From Coriolopsis trogii (taxonomy: Eukaryota; Basidiomycota; Agaricomycetes; Polyporales; Polyporaceae), in assembly GCA_020543525.1 (NCBI GenBank), contig JAHYIO010000001.1, forward strand, positions 2,852,001 through 2,916,000: a stretch of 64,000 bases of DNA, written 5' to 3'. Below are positions 47,866-58,589 of this stretch, one piece after another. Every line of letters begins with the position of its first letter. Within the stretch, counting starts at the first letter, position 1. Both the position numbers and the translations under genes were made by a program. The notes beneath the pieces were generated by a model. That model saw only the letters and a program-made list of their open reading frames with translations. It was not told the DNA's origin and ran no database searches.

Positions 47866-49453
47866 ATGAGCACAACTCTCTCGCCCTCAAACTCTCCCAG
47901 AGTCGTCCGCAGGCGCGGCTCGACACGCAGACCCCGTGCTGCCTCCCATCTCCCTCCGTTCACCCAAGAGAGCCATGATAGCGCACTCGCCTCGATCAGA
48001 AACTACCTCAAGGGTCGCACCTCTTACGACACCTTTCCCGTCAGTTTCCGCCTCATCGTCCTCGATTCCAAACTAGAGGTCAAGAAGGCTCTCCAGTGTC
48101 TGCTCCTCAATGGTACGCCATCTCCCGTCTCTGATCTCCATGCTTCTCATCTCTTCTCCACGCATTCCCAGGCGTAGTCTCCGCACCGTTATGGAACAGC
48201 GAAAAGTCCTGCTTCGCAGGAATGTTCACAGTCTCAGACATCATACATCTCATCCAATACTACTACAAGTGTTCTTCCTACGACGCAGCCGCGGCAGATG
48301 TCGAGACATTCAGGTTGGAGTCATTGCGAGGTCCGCGTTCCTCAACATCTTCCCATGCAATCACCCTGACATCGATCCAGATATTGAGAAGCAGTTGGGC
48401 GTTGACCCTCCCCCACTTCTCCGCGAACATCCCTCTGCTACCCTCTACGAGGCGGCCAAGCTGTTGATCCAGACACACGCACGTCGCGTTCCTCTCCTTG
48501 ACAACGACACCGAGACCGGCCACGAGGTAATCGTGTCAATACTCACGCAGTACCGTCTGCTCAAGTTCATATCCATAAACGTCAGTGCCCATACCCATCC
48601 TGACCTCTCTGGCGCTGAGTGATTCGCTTCCTCTAGTGCGCAAGAGACATACAGCTGCTGCATTTGCCTCTCCGCAAGCTTGGCATTGGCACGTATGTCA
48701 CCGCGCAACCCCTGCCACCGGGCGCAGAGCGACCAGCAGGTTACAATCCCTACCATCCGATATCCACTGCAACCCTAGATACCACGGTCTTCGACGTCGT
48801 CCACATGTTCTCCGAGCGAGGCATTTCTGCCGTCCCAATCGTCGATGAGGATGGCATAGTGGTCAATCTTTACGAGACGGTTGATGTCATTGTGAGTGAT
48901 GCTGGATACTCTATTATCCCTTCCACAAGTAACGCTAAAGCTTAATCTTGTAGACACTTGTTCGCCTCGGCGCTTACCAATCCCTTGACCTCACGATCTC
49001 TGAGGCCTTGAACCAGCGTTCTCCAGACTTCCCTGGTGTCGTGATCTGCACGGCGTCAGATTCTTTGGGCACTCTCATGCAGCTCATCAAGAAACGTCGG
49101 GTACATCGACTAGTGGTCGTCGAGGGCGAAGTAAGTAAAATCTATGAATTACCACTTTCTGTCCTGACAATGCCCCGCACTTTCAGGAAGAGGAAAGACG
49201 AGGAGGCAAGAAGGGGCGCCTTCTGGGGATCATAACGTTGAGTGACGTGCTGCGTTATCTCATCGGTGATGTTGCTATTGGCGAACACCATCCCGAGCCT
49301 CCTGCACCTCCACAGGAAGCCCCGCCTGCAGCTGACCCTCCCCCGCCTGTTGAGCCGGCTGCCGCGCCTGAGGAGGCGCCTCCTTCAGGTACCGCCCCAT
49401 CAGAACCAGCATCCGCAGAGGAGGCTCCTCCAGCAGAGGAAGCAGCCACATGA
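47866..49453 (+). CDS. SNF4: SNF4, gamma subunit of SNF1/AMPK
   Basis: Regulatory subunit of the glucose-sensing kinase; binds adenine nucleotides with four CBS motifs. Six exons (47866-48112, 48172-48330, 48381-48580, 48637-48891, 48954-49130, 49187-49453) give 434 residues. CBS1 covers NYLKGRTSYDTFPVSFRLIV and APLWNSEKSCFAGMFTVSD. FRLESLRDIEKQLGV is the family linker. HARRVPLLDND belongs to CBS2, RGISAVPIVDEDGIVVNLYE to CBS3, and VHRLVVVEGE with LLGIITLSDVLRYLIGD to CBS4. The last 60 residues are a Pro/Ala/Glu-rich tail (EPPAPPQEAPPAA) not found in yeast Snf4. Confidence 0.94.
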
Positions 49454-49828
49454 TAGACGCAGAGTTGACTACATGACGCAGATACGATAGATGTAGCCTT
49501 ACAGATCTTGCTCTTTGCCTTGGACGACGCATCTGTACCAATATTTTTGCTGTTTCTTGATATCCTGAGGGTTAATGATCGCAATGCTTTGGAATAAATG
49601 ACCATGCGTGCCGAGCGTGACTTCCAGTGATCGCTTCTGGGGTTTGTCGCGCAACCTACAGGCGCCCATAGTACCGCTGCCGCCAGGCTCTCATATGGGC
49701 ATGCGCACTGTGGCTATAGTCATCGACTTGCCCACTCCCTCCTTCTCCCCCGATCCCCGTCTTCCTCTCCCTTGAACCCCTCCTCTCCTCTTATCTCTTG
49801 CTCTACGTCCTGCTGCTGTACGCACACC
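49454..49828. other. Intergenic, no gene seen
   Basis: 375 nt between SNF4 and the VAM7-like gene on the same strand. The right end (49735-49800) is CT-rich and is the probable promoter and leader of the second gene. Confidence 0.35.
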
Positions 49829-50941
49829 ATGACTGCCATTCAGGCCATCCACATCCGCGGGTGGGAAGACCGCCCGGAGCCCAAGCCGCACGTCGTCTAC
49901 CGCATCGAAATCCAAGCGTCCGTCCGCTCCTGGCATATGTGGCGCCGATATTCCGAGTTCGCAGACCTGCACGTCGAGCTTACCAAGTCCTGCGGCGCAC
50001 CCCCGCCCGCACCCCTCCCGCCCAAGCATACGTTCGCGATGTTCCGCTCGAGCACAAACCCCGCGCTGCTCGAGGAGCGCCGTGCGGCGCTCGAGGCCTA
50101 CCTCCGCGCCATCCTCGCCGCCCGGGACGACGTCTGGCGGGAGTCGTTCGCGTTCCGTGACTTTCTCGGGGTACCCGTCGGGAAGCAGGACGGGCTGGGT
50201 GTCGGTGGAGCTGGGGGAGCAGGAGGGGGAGCGCAGTTCACCGCGTCGTCCTGGCTCGACGAACACCAGGACGTCCAGGCGCGCGTGCGCGACGTCCGTG
50301 CGGACATTAACCGGCGCGACGCGCTCGCCGACAGCGGAGACCCCTCGGGCTCGCATCAGGCGAACGTGCAGGCGAAGAAGAAGCTCATCGGGGTCCTCGC
50401 CCGTGTCCGCGGGCTCGATGCGGGCCTCAAGACGCTCGCGCTCGGCGGGCTCAGCGAGGGCGAGCTGCGCCGGAGGACGGACATGGTCGCGCGGCTCAGG
50501 GACGACTGCGACAAGCTCGAGAAGATCGTCGCTGTGGGCCGCACGGCTACGCGTGGGGTCGGTTCATCTGCAGATGCGAACCCTGCCCCTGCGGCGGACC
50601 GTGAGGCACTCCTTGGGCCCGCGACGGGCTCCCAGATGCCTGGGGGATTCAGCAGGCCGGTCGCGAGGGTGTTTGGGAAGGCGCCGCAGCCGCAGGAGAC
50701 AGAGCAGACGCGGCCGTTGGATGACCATGGGCTCATGCAGCTGCAGCAGATGCAGATCGAGCAGCAGGATTCACACCTCTCGCAGCTGTCTACCATCCTG
50801 GGGCGGCAGAAGCAACTAGGACTTGCAATCAATCAGGAGATTAGGGAGCAGATAGAGGAGCTAGATGCCCTCACGAACGAGGTTGACAATGTAGGAGGGA
50901 AGCTTACCTCTGCCAAGAAACAGTTGAACAGACTCGGATGA
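49829..50941 (+). CDS. VAM7: PX-domain Qc-SNARE, VAM7-like
   Basis: Soluble SNARE for homotypic vacuole fusion, held at the membrane by its PX domain binding PI3P. An intronless 370-residue frame. The PX domain fills residues 1 to about 115: YRIEIQASVRSWHMWRRYSEF contains the RRYSEF phosphoinositide site, PLPPKHTF is the PPK loop, and LEERRAALEAYLRAIL follows. The middle is helical, with a Gly-rich insert at about 130. The C-terminal SNARE motif starts LMQLQQMQIEQQDSHLSQLS with the zero-layer glutamine in the usual place and ends at LNRLG without a membrane anchor, as in Vam7. The coding region is very GC rich. Confidence 0.92.
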   Translation: MTAIQAIHIRGWEDRPEPKPHVVYRIEIQASVRSWHMWRRYSEFADLHVELTKSCGAPPPAPLPPKHTFAMFRSSTNPALLEERRAALEAYLRAILAARDDVWRESFAFRDFLGVPVGKQDGLGVGGAGGAGGGAQFTASSWLDEHQDVQARVRDVRADINRRDALADSGDPSGSHQANVQAKKKLIGVLARVRGLDAGLKTLALGGLSEGELRRRTDMVARLRDDCDKLEKIVAVGRTATRGVGSSADANPAPAADREALLGPATGSQMPGGFSRPVARVFGKAPQPQETEQTRPLDDHGLMQLQQMQIEQQDSHLSQLSTILGRQKQLGLAINQEIREQIEELDALTNEVDNVGGKLTSAKKQLNRLG

Positions 50942-51067
50942 GACCAGTAGTTCCTTGTATCTCTCCTTGCTTTACGTTTTGGGTATTATACTCGCTATAT
51001 TGCTTTCCATCCGGTACTACATGCATGTATAAGATAGTGTGCACATTAGAGGTATCGTACGAGTCTA

Positions 51068-52254
51068 TCATGAGTCTATATGTCTATGATCCTTCTTTGT
51101 CAAGAACCGTCCGACACCCTGCACACGAAAATCAGACCATGTGACACACGATTGTTCAGCGACATACCTCAAAGCAACCGATCATAATTCCACACGCTGG
51201 AGCAATTTTCGATATACGGGGCACAATACCCACGTACAACGCACCAATCCCTTCGTTCCGCAGGATTTCGGCGACGAGGGCAAGAGACGATGCCGAGCGT
51301 GTCGTTGCGGACATTAACATCGCTTGTCGTCGTGTCTTGAGCACGTCGAAAGGCGACGTCAACAGCGCCGCGGCGGTTCCGCTCAGCGCTCCACTGACGA
51401 AGGCGACCCCAGCACCCTCATAGCCAAACTTGTTCAACCTTCGTTTAACAGTTTCGTACCCAGCCCAGTATAGCCCACTGAACGGCACGTCACGCCAGAG
51501 TGTTGGACCAAGACCGCGCCAGAGGTAATGCCACCCACGAGATTGGGCGAGGCTACGGATGGAGACAAGGACAGAGCGGAGGGTATGGGGGTGGTCGGGA
51601 GATGGTGGTGTTGATTGGAGATTGGTCCGGACGAGTTCCAAAGGTGACATTAGAGACGTGATAGTAGTTCGTGCGATGATACCGGCGGAAAGGGGAACAA
51701 GGGAGGCGGGAAGTATTGGTGGTAGAGTGACATTCAATAGGTGGTCGTAAGTGAGCATGTAGCATGTCGACGAGGGTACGCCTATGAATCTGTGAAACCG
51801 GGAGTGTAAGCGAGGGTCCGGCACGGACAAATTGTGCCTCACTTACAGTGAAGTCGCTGCACCCTTCCACAAGCCCGCTATGCCTTCCGCCCGCCATACG
51901 TGCTTGACGGCATCGTAGAAGCCGTTTACCCGTTCTGTCTTGTAAACGCCGTGGTCCCATATGCAAACTACCTCGCCTTCCACGGTTCTCACTAATGAGG
52001 ACATGTTCCGGACGCATGATGAAGGCACAGCCTGACAACATGTATTTGGCGGAGGATTTGGGAAGAGAGGGCCAGGACGTGGCGGCGGTTGGGTCTGCAA
52101 CCGCGTCTTCACGACGTCGAAAGGGGTCACTGTGGGGGATTGGTGGCTCAGTAAATGTGAGTTCATCGAATGTGTATGTAGGGGACTTACTAGTCAACGC
52201 GGTGACCGTGGACCCTGTCGCCGCTGCCAACAGCTTTGCTTCAAAGGGCTCCAT
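51068..52254 (-). CDS. MTM1: Mitochondrial carrier, MTM1/SLC25A39-40 type
   Basis: Inner-membrane carrier linked to mitochondrial glutathione, manganese and iron handling. Four exons (52254-52191, 52129-51847, 51789-51168, 51118-51068) give 339 residues. Carrier signatures P-x-[DE]-x-x-[KR] appear as TPFDVVKTRLQTQ, SPLELVRTNLQS and SPFDVLKTRRQAM. Subfamily marks are the Cys-rich loop NTCCQAVPSSCVRNMSS, the EVVCIWDHGVYKTERVNGF block and IGVPSSTCYMLTYDHLL. Ends GCFEGVGRFLTKKDHRHIDS, where the last exon supplies the final helix end. Yeast MTM1 was first tied to Mn activation of Sod2; the glutathione role is known from mammalian SLC25A39. Confidence 0.92.
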
Positions 52255-52499
52255 TTGTGCGGACTACACAGGCAGATGAGGTGACAAGAAAGCAGGGGGC
52301 GGAGAGATGGGGATGGCTTGAGGGACGAGTCAAGAGCACTCGCACGGCCGTTGGGACGGAAAAGACGAGTCGGGACTGAGTTGACCATGTCCCCGCGCGC
52401 CGAGCAGATGCGTCATACAATCAAGCCCTTATCTGATAACACCTCCTCACGTGACCTATATAGGCGCTCCCATCCACCTAGTCGAATAACTTTAAGTAC

Positions 52500-52973
52500 A
52501 TGGAGTATTGTCGGTTTTCACTGGTTTCTAGCAGCATCCCAAGCAAACTCGGAGCTAATACTCAAGGCATTATGCCAGCTCTCGAGATCATCCCACAGCT
52601 TTCGCCGCTTTATGAAATGATGTCAGTCCTTCAAGTCGATGCCAGTCCGCGTGATTATGTGGCAAGTCTGAACATGGCCATGAGTGCTGGTAGGTCTCAG
52701 GCAGGCCCGTGAATCCAACAGTAGTGAATCATGAGCATATCGTGACGGCACGCAAATCTAGATGAGTACTTCATCATTGGGCGGGGAAGATACAGGATGC
52801 CGGAGGGCACGATCTTCGTGGCCCGGGATATGGGGCATTGTAGTGCGATCGTTGGAGACACGGAACCGGTACAGTATTGGATGCCCGAGTGTTTGGCTCC
52901 AGGTTCCAAGTTCCAGGTTCCGGGTTTCAGGACTCTACTCGTCCTCGATGAGATGCAGGTATCTCCAGATTGA
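52500..52973 (+). CDS. Possible small two-exon gene, not recognised
   Basis: Candidate exons 52500-52689 and 52762-52973 join in phase (donor G|gtaggt, acceptor tctag) to give 133 residues. Upstream are a CACGTG at 52448-52453 and a TATATA at about 52457-52462, about 40 nt before the ATG, a good promoter layout. The product has no domain that I recognise (RGRYRMPEGTIFVARDMG; QYWMPECLAPGS). Its last approximately 50 nt lie antisense to the final exon of the RhoGEF copy ending at 52927. Could be a remnant or a real short gene; evidence is motif and phase only. Confidence 0.3.
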
Positions 52974-55900
52974 TCGCTGCAAATGCTGTGGGTCAGAATC
53001 GAACCCCAATACGTCTCACTCGAGTGACTCACCTTGACACCACGCCATTGCTTCGGACGTCGAAGGTGCATCAAAGTAAAGAATAGCCTTGTTATCAACC
53101 AAACGAAGCGCTGCGTATCGTTGTTAGCCTCAACGCGCAATGTCTGCGGATGCAATGTGACACTCACCGTTACCATGCTCGATGCTCGCTGGCTGAGGAA
53201 GTGTTTGCATCCGGAGCACAGCCCAGAGGTCAACACTGCAATGCGGGTCCTGCCCGTCCGAAGGGTCCCTACAAAGCACCAGCAAATCGTTGCACAATAT
53301 GCCGATGAGGGACCGAGGAGTCAGCTCTGGCGACAAACATTCGACCTCGACAGACGAAGCGTCGCCCTGAGCGTCGATGACCTCAAAGGCCACCGTAGCC
53401 TTCCGCACCACACGCGTGAGCTGCAGAGATCCGTCTAGAATGAGTCGGCTGTGCCGAATGATTAGCATCCAGTAAATGGACCGTCAAGATCACAACGCCG
53501 CTTACCGAAAAGGCTGCACGAGCGGGCTAGGGAACTTGCCACATATCCTCGATTGCCACTGGACGAGTCGGCGACGAGACTCAGCTTCGCGCTTGCCCTC
53601 GTGCATGTTCGTAGCGAGAGACGCAATCTCCGTCAACGCACGCTCGATCAGATTGTCTGGATACGCATTCGATGGCGGGCTGCTGCGAGCGAGCTCCTCC
53701 AGCTATCATAACCTATCAGCATCAGATCAAAATTGACAGAGTGTATGCGGTGGCTTACGAGCAAACGGTAGCGGGGAATGCGCTGCAAGGGAAGCATCAG
53801 GTAACCTTCCAGGTTCAACTGCGAATGTCTAGGATTCATCTGGCAACGTTTGAGATATGCCTTGATACTTTTTCGTTGGCTTGCCGTGATGGTGGCGTGG
53901 TTGAGTGGCATGCTAGTTGGAAGTCTGGTGTGACCGTGACTGAGAGCAGATGCCTTCGAACGGCGAAAGGGGATATTGGATGAAGGAGACGGTGACTGCA
54001 TCCCAGATGTCATCATAACTTTGTCAGACGTCCACATCTTGATATGCTCGACAGCGTCATCGAAGTTACTGAGAGGTGGAGTTAGCACCCGTGACAGTGA
54101 CAATGGCTTTAAGCACTTGCTTGATATAAGTCGAGTACATCTTCATAAACGCAGCATGCGAGACGAACGTGTTCGCAACATCCCGTGCCACGTTCATCGA
54201 CAGCTGCTGATTGATCTCGCTCGGGCTTCGAGACATTATAGGGCTGGCGGCTCGTTCGAGGGCGGGCAGGAAGATCTGCTGATGGAAGACGAACAGGGCC
54301 TCAACCCCTCCAAACACGATCTTCCGCTCCTGTGCCGGAACGACAGTGTCCTTGCTCGAGGCCACGCCACTCAACGTGTAGGTGGTGGCGAGAGCAGGTT
54401 TGATGTAAATATCGACAAGTTCCTGCAAGCCCATGACATATGTCCGTTCGGTCCTGTCATGCACGAATGCTCAGCACCAGAAGCTAGACAGACGAAACCT
54501 GATAGCGTGCGCACTCAACAACTTCGCGAATGACCTCTACCCGCTTGGCTTCGTCATCTTCATATACTTTCTCCTCGTTACTCTTTTGCCTGTCTGGCCA
54601 TACAGTGACGACTTCGCTGAGCTGCGACTGTAACTGACTGAGGTGATACATATCGCGCAAGTACGACATGACTGGTCGTAGAGCATGAATGTGAGTTTCG
54701 TGCGCCGACTCTTCCTCGTCTTGTTGCGTGTTCGGAATATGGACTGCTGCCTTTTCTGCATCCTGGTTGCTGCCTGTCGCCAGTGCGATCGGTTTTGTTG
54801 ACGAGCTATCCCAGGAAGCCGTGTCATTCAGGGGGAAGGTACGCCTTCCCACAGTTGGGGAAAGCGGGGCAGGAGAGAACACAGAGGAGGTATACTTCTT
54901 GGGAGGCATTCGGACAATCAGAGGTTCCACGAGCGCCTTCCAAGGCCCTTGGAAAGGGTTCCCATCGACGAGCAGTGTCTCTAGTGCGGGCAACACGCAC
55001 AGCCAACTCGGCAATGAATGCATCTTGTTCCTCCGGATGCTCAGGGTGTGCAGCTTCTCCAGGGACGCCAGACCGGACGGGAGAGTGCTGATACCGGTTG
55101 CATCCACCATAAGAACACGGAGATCGGTCAACGTCGCTAAGAAGGCTGGCACAGTATGGAGCGGATTTGACGCGATGTTCAACTCCTCGAGCTTGACGCA
55201 CATAGCCAGCGATGGTGGGAGTGAACTCAGGACGTTGTTAGATACGTCAAGGCAGAGCAGGGAAGAGCAGATCTGAGGTAATGTCGTGGAAAGGAAGGAG
55301 GGCATAGCGTTTGGCGTGGAGGACGATCCTAACATCAAGTGCGTGGTGCCTGTACGAGGCGGAGCCGTTGGTTAATCGTGGCTGCTAACATGCGACAGGA
55401 ACGAAACGAACCCTGGGGATCATGCAGTCGCACGAGGGGAGTATCTTCTGCAGGCCTGACAATCACTGCACTACCTGTTCCCGCCAGTAACACGAGACTG
55501 TTGGGTTCCTTTCCCCGTTCGTCGTTCTCGTGATCATCGGAAGAAGTACCGTCGCAAACGTTGCTGCTCAGTCCAACTTCGTCGCGCTCGTCCGGATGTT
55601 TCCACCCAATCTCGAGGCATGATGAGGCGCGAAGAGGTGGGAGGGCTTCTTCCGCTTCACTATTGGCTTGTGATTTCTGATAGAAGTCAGACCAACGCAT
55701 CTGAGACACCGGATACCGAGACATGGCAGTAACCCCAGACTCTTTCACAGGAAGCTGAGTGACATCGTCGGCTGTTATCCCCAGTCCCACACCTGACTCG
55801 TCGTCCTCATAAACCACATGGACATGGTCATAATCACCTGATTCGGCAGACCAAGTGTATGCTGAGGATCGTGTCGATGCAGAGGAAGATTCTGCGGAGG

Positions 55901-56100
55901 AGAGGGAGGGCGCGTTGGTACCGATATGCCACTGTGATGGCCTCCAGTATGGGTAAGGATCAGGGAACTGCGAGGGATCAGGGAGAGGGACGACAGATGT
56001 CGAGCGCTGAGGTGATGACGGGGAAGCAACTTCGTCGCTGGATGGTAAGCCTGAGAGTGAACTGGTTCCAGGCGCCTTTGGGAGGTAGTTCACGTCGCAT
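52927..56100 (-). CDS. LRR-RhoGEF (DH-PH) paralogue, short copy, 5' truncated
   Basis: Tandem duplicate of the gene at 58590-63982. Exons 56050-55412, 55349-54515, 54453-54121, 54068-53759, 53702-53506, 53448-53168, 53110-53033 and 52976-52927 keep every splice phase of the long copy and contain no stop. Domains: leucine-rich repeats (LEELNIASNPL; LEKLHTLSIRRNKMHSL), DH (VMGLQELVDIYIKPALA; NLEGYLMLPLQRIPRYRLL) and PH-like C-terminus. DH proteins activate Rho GTPases. Relative to the long copy it lacks the N-terminal exon and about 450 residues of the linker after the LRRs. No ATG is in frame at the 5' end of exon 2. A 7-nt first exon (56100-56094, intron gtgaac...ctctcag) would give MRRLPSSDE and 909 residues in all. 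Intact but possibly without its own promoter. Confidence 0.7.
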
Positions 56101-56124
56101 GATATAGATGCATGAGTCTTGATA

Positions 56125-57549
56125 CTACCGACTGTGTGTGGCCATGGACAGGCCGTTTAGACAGATCAACCAAGTGATAGGACTCCCGGGCGTACCACCA
56201 TCCTCATCAACTAGTATTTCCGGAGACAGTGTTTCCAGGAGAGCCACGAAGTTGTCAGGAATATCTCTGCCCTGCAGTGCAAGTATCATTGACTGATCGC
56301 ACCGAGTTAAAACGGTAATCCGACCTTTAATACATGATAGAGGTCGCGCTCATCTGCGCAAGCGACCTCAGCCTCCGAATACTAGTGAATGGGTGTTAGA
56401 TATCTTGCTATATGGTATGGAAACTGTGGCACCTCAAGGATGTAGTCGAGAAGACAATTAACAGGATCGAACGTCTGTCGGCATGTTTGCTCAGAAATCT
56501 TCGCTTTAATGAGGAGGGACACACCTCTTCCCTGTTTTCTGACTGGTCGTCATCCACGAAATCGTCCGCTGTCAATTGGATCGGCGATCGGTCCGTGCCA
56601 TCCTCTGCGTCGTTCTCGTCATCTCCACCAAGGTCATGAAAACCTGCAGCTGCACGCATAGCAATTGATTTCCACAATCTTCGATGCTTCATCTTGTAAT
56701 AATGCAGGAAGAGACATTGATCAAACCCATCGGCCGGACTCGGAGTACCATCATCTCTCCAATCCAGTACGCGCTTCCGAGGGCCCATTCGGTGGAAGAC
56801 ACTGGCGTCCATGGAGCGTGCAAGAGAGACACGGAACTCGCCAGAGACTGAAGGGACAAAGCAACCTCCGGCAATGACCAGCTCTCCGCTAGCGCTGCTG
56901 TTATAGAACGCCGCTTCTGCCCATACCGATGACTTCGTGAAGCCGGAAACGAAGATGATATCTTTCTCTTCAAGCCCGATGCCCAGTACGTTGTTGGCGA
57001 AATTGCACCAGCTAGCTATATGGCGACGAATATATTTTTGGATGTGGACCTTGCAGTCGAGGTATGTGCGATGCGCAGGCTCCTTTAGCATGAGCCACGC
57101 GCCCGATTGCTGGCTGCATGAATACCGGAGACCAGCACCCGCGCTCACTCCAAGTTCGCTGCCAAAGGACGTTTGGGTGAACTGTACCGCCACACGTCTT
57201 GATGTATAACATAGACCACATACCTTGCAGATGCGCCAGTGGAAGTTGCGATAGACTGAAGACTTTTGCTGTGTAGGTGCTGTTGGGTGATCTCATCCTG
57301 GCGGAAAACGAGCATCGGATTGGAAGGAGCAAAGATATCAAAATCGTCTGGCACGCCACGAACGACGTTTGCAGGGTCGTCTGCTGAACGCATTGTACTG
57401 AAGAGGAAGGAGAATGCACCATCTCGAAGATACCCAACATCGCCTAGATGCACTTCACCAGAGTCAGGAGATGGCTCCGGGAACCACAATGGATGTCCAT
57501 AGCCAAACGGGATGAGCCCCTTTGCGTACAAATCCCAAGGCAAGGCCAT
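56125..57549 (-). CDS. Agaricomycete-restricted family protein, function unknown
   Basis: Five exons (57549-57224, 57158-56525, 56474-56433, 56381-56325, 56271-56125) give 401 residues. The start MALPWDLYAKGLIPFGYGHP continues to LWFPEPSPDSGEVHLGDVGY, a signature I recall from a large, uncharacterised family of mushroom-forming fungi. The second block has AGAGLRYSCSQQSGAWLMLKE and NVLGIGLEEKDIIFVSGFTK. After splicing the C-terminal part reads FDPVNCLLDYILE and SEAEVACADERDLYHVL, which also fits the family. No enzyme motif, signal peptide or membrane segment. The stop lies only 24 nt upstream of the possible start of the truncated RhoGEF copy. A further intron at the last gtacgc (56193) is possible. 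Function is unknown. Confidence 0.75.
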
Positions 57550-58589
57550 GTTGGTGGGAGAACGGAGAGGAAGAGGAAGGTCGGCGGGTCGTAAGCATAG
57601 GTGCGACGAGCACGGCTCTTATGCCTCTTCTCCTGACAGGCAATGCCTTCGAGGAAAATAAGGCCATCAAACCTTGACCGGAAGCTCGACGTAAACAAGG
57701 CACGGCCTTGGGGTTTTTGTGCACCGGTTCGATCGGTACACATCGCCTTATAATGCGCAGTCTCTCTGACGCAGCTACAAGACGCCATGTCTAAGAGGGT
57801 GCTGTCACCGGCATAGAAGGGACTTACTTCTCGAACGGGGGAAAACAACAACCCCAATGTTGAGAGGCGCCAGGCTTGAACGTGATCCATATCTGTCATG
57901 CTGGGAACCGTGTCCAACATCTACAAATCAGGTTGCCTATACACGTCGCGTTGGCCATGCTGAATGCTAAGCACAGGAACCTGGAACTTACATACACGGC
58001 TGTGTGTGACTGAAGAAAGCACTATGTGACTTCACATGTCACCCGAGATATTGGCATGGTAAGCTACAATGATGCTTGACCCGTTCACCTGAGTTTGACA
58101 CGCCGACGCTGTGATCACAGAGCGCAATACGGCCACAGCCTGCACGCATCGAAGATGTCATCCATTACGTTACATACCTGTACAACGTAAGCGGCTTCCG
58201 AGGATATGTGCGTACCACTCACCTTGACTCGCAGGGAATGACACCGGGTCCCCATCGGGATCGTCTCGCACCCGGTCATCGTGAAGGTATGCGAGTATAG
58301 ATGGATTATCGACATAGCCGGGCAGGTTAAGTACAAACCAGTCTAGAATAAAAATGATGCAGTGACAACCCATGATGCAGATGAGGATGGAACTAAGGGG
58401 AGAGGTAAGGAGCGGACAGCTGAATAGTAGGAACACAGATCTGCAGATGAGCGGGTGGGTGAGATACAGTACTAGAACGAGCGTGGGCATGGAGCCGGTC
58501 TTTGGCGGGCATGGAGGGAGAGCGGGTAGTAGTAATAAGACAGTGTCGGGTTGTTAGTGGAGGAGAGAGCCAAGTCAGGAGTTGAAAAG
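57550..58589. other. 1-kb gap between the family gene and the RhoGEF long copy
   Basis: Contains the promoter of the minus-strand family gene and the 3' UTR of the RhoGEF long copy. A minus-strand frame at 58170-58490 encodes a hydrophobic start (about 45 residues) followed by SILAYLHDDRVRDDPDGDPV, but I do not recognise it. A frame at 57444-57920 is merely the other frame upstream of the family gene start. Confidence 0.35.

Noticed and set aside
49691..50356. Long minus-strand frame of 221 codons over the VAM7-like gene
   Set aside because: It lies antisense to a conserved PX domain in very GC-rich DNA, where stop codons are rare on both strands; it has no recognisable motif.
52927..56100. 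Short RhoGEF copy as a decayed pseudogene
   Set aside because: I found no stop or frameshift: every exon from the LRRs to the end keeps its phase, so the coding part is intact. Only the 5' end and the promoter are in doubt, so it is listed as a truncated paralogue.
57444..57920. Minus-strand frame of 158 codons overlapping the start of the agaricomycete family gene
   Set aside because: It is the alternative frame over the first exon and leader; the family start MALPWDLYAKG lies in the other frame.
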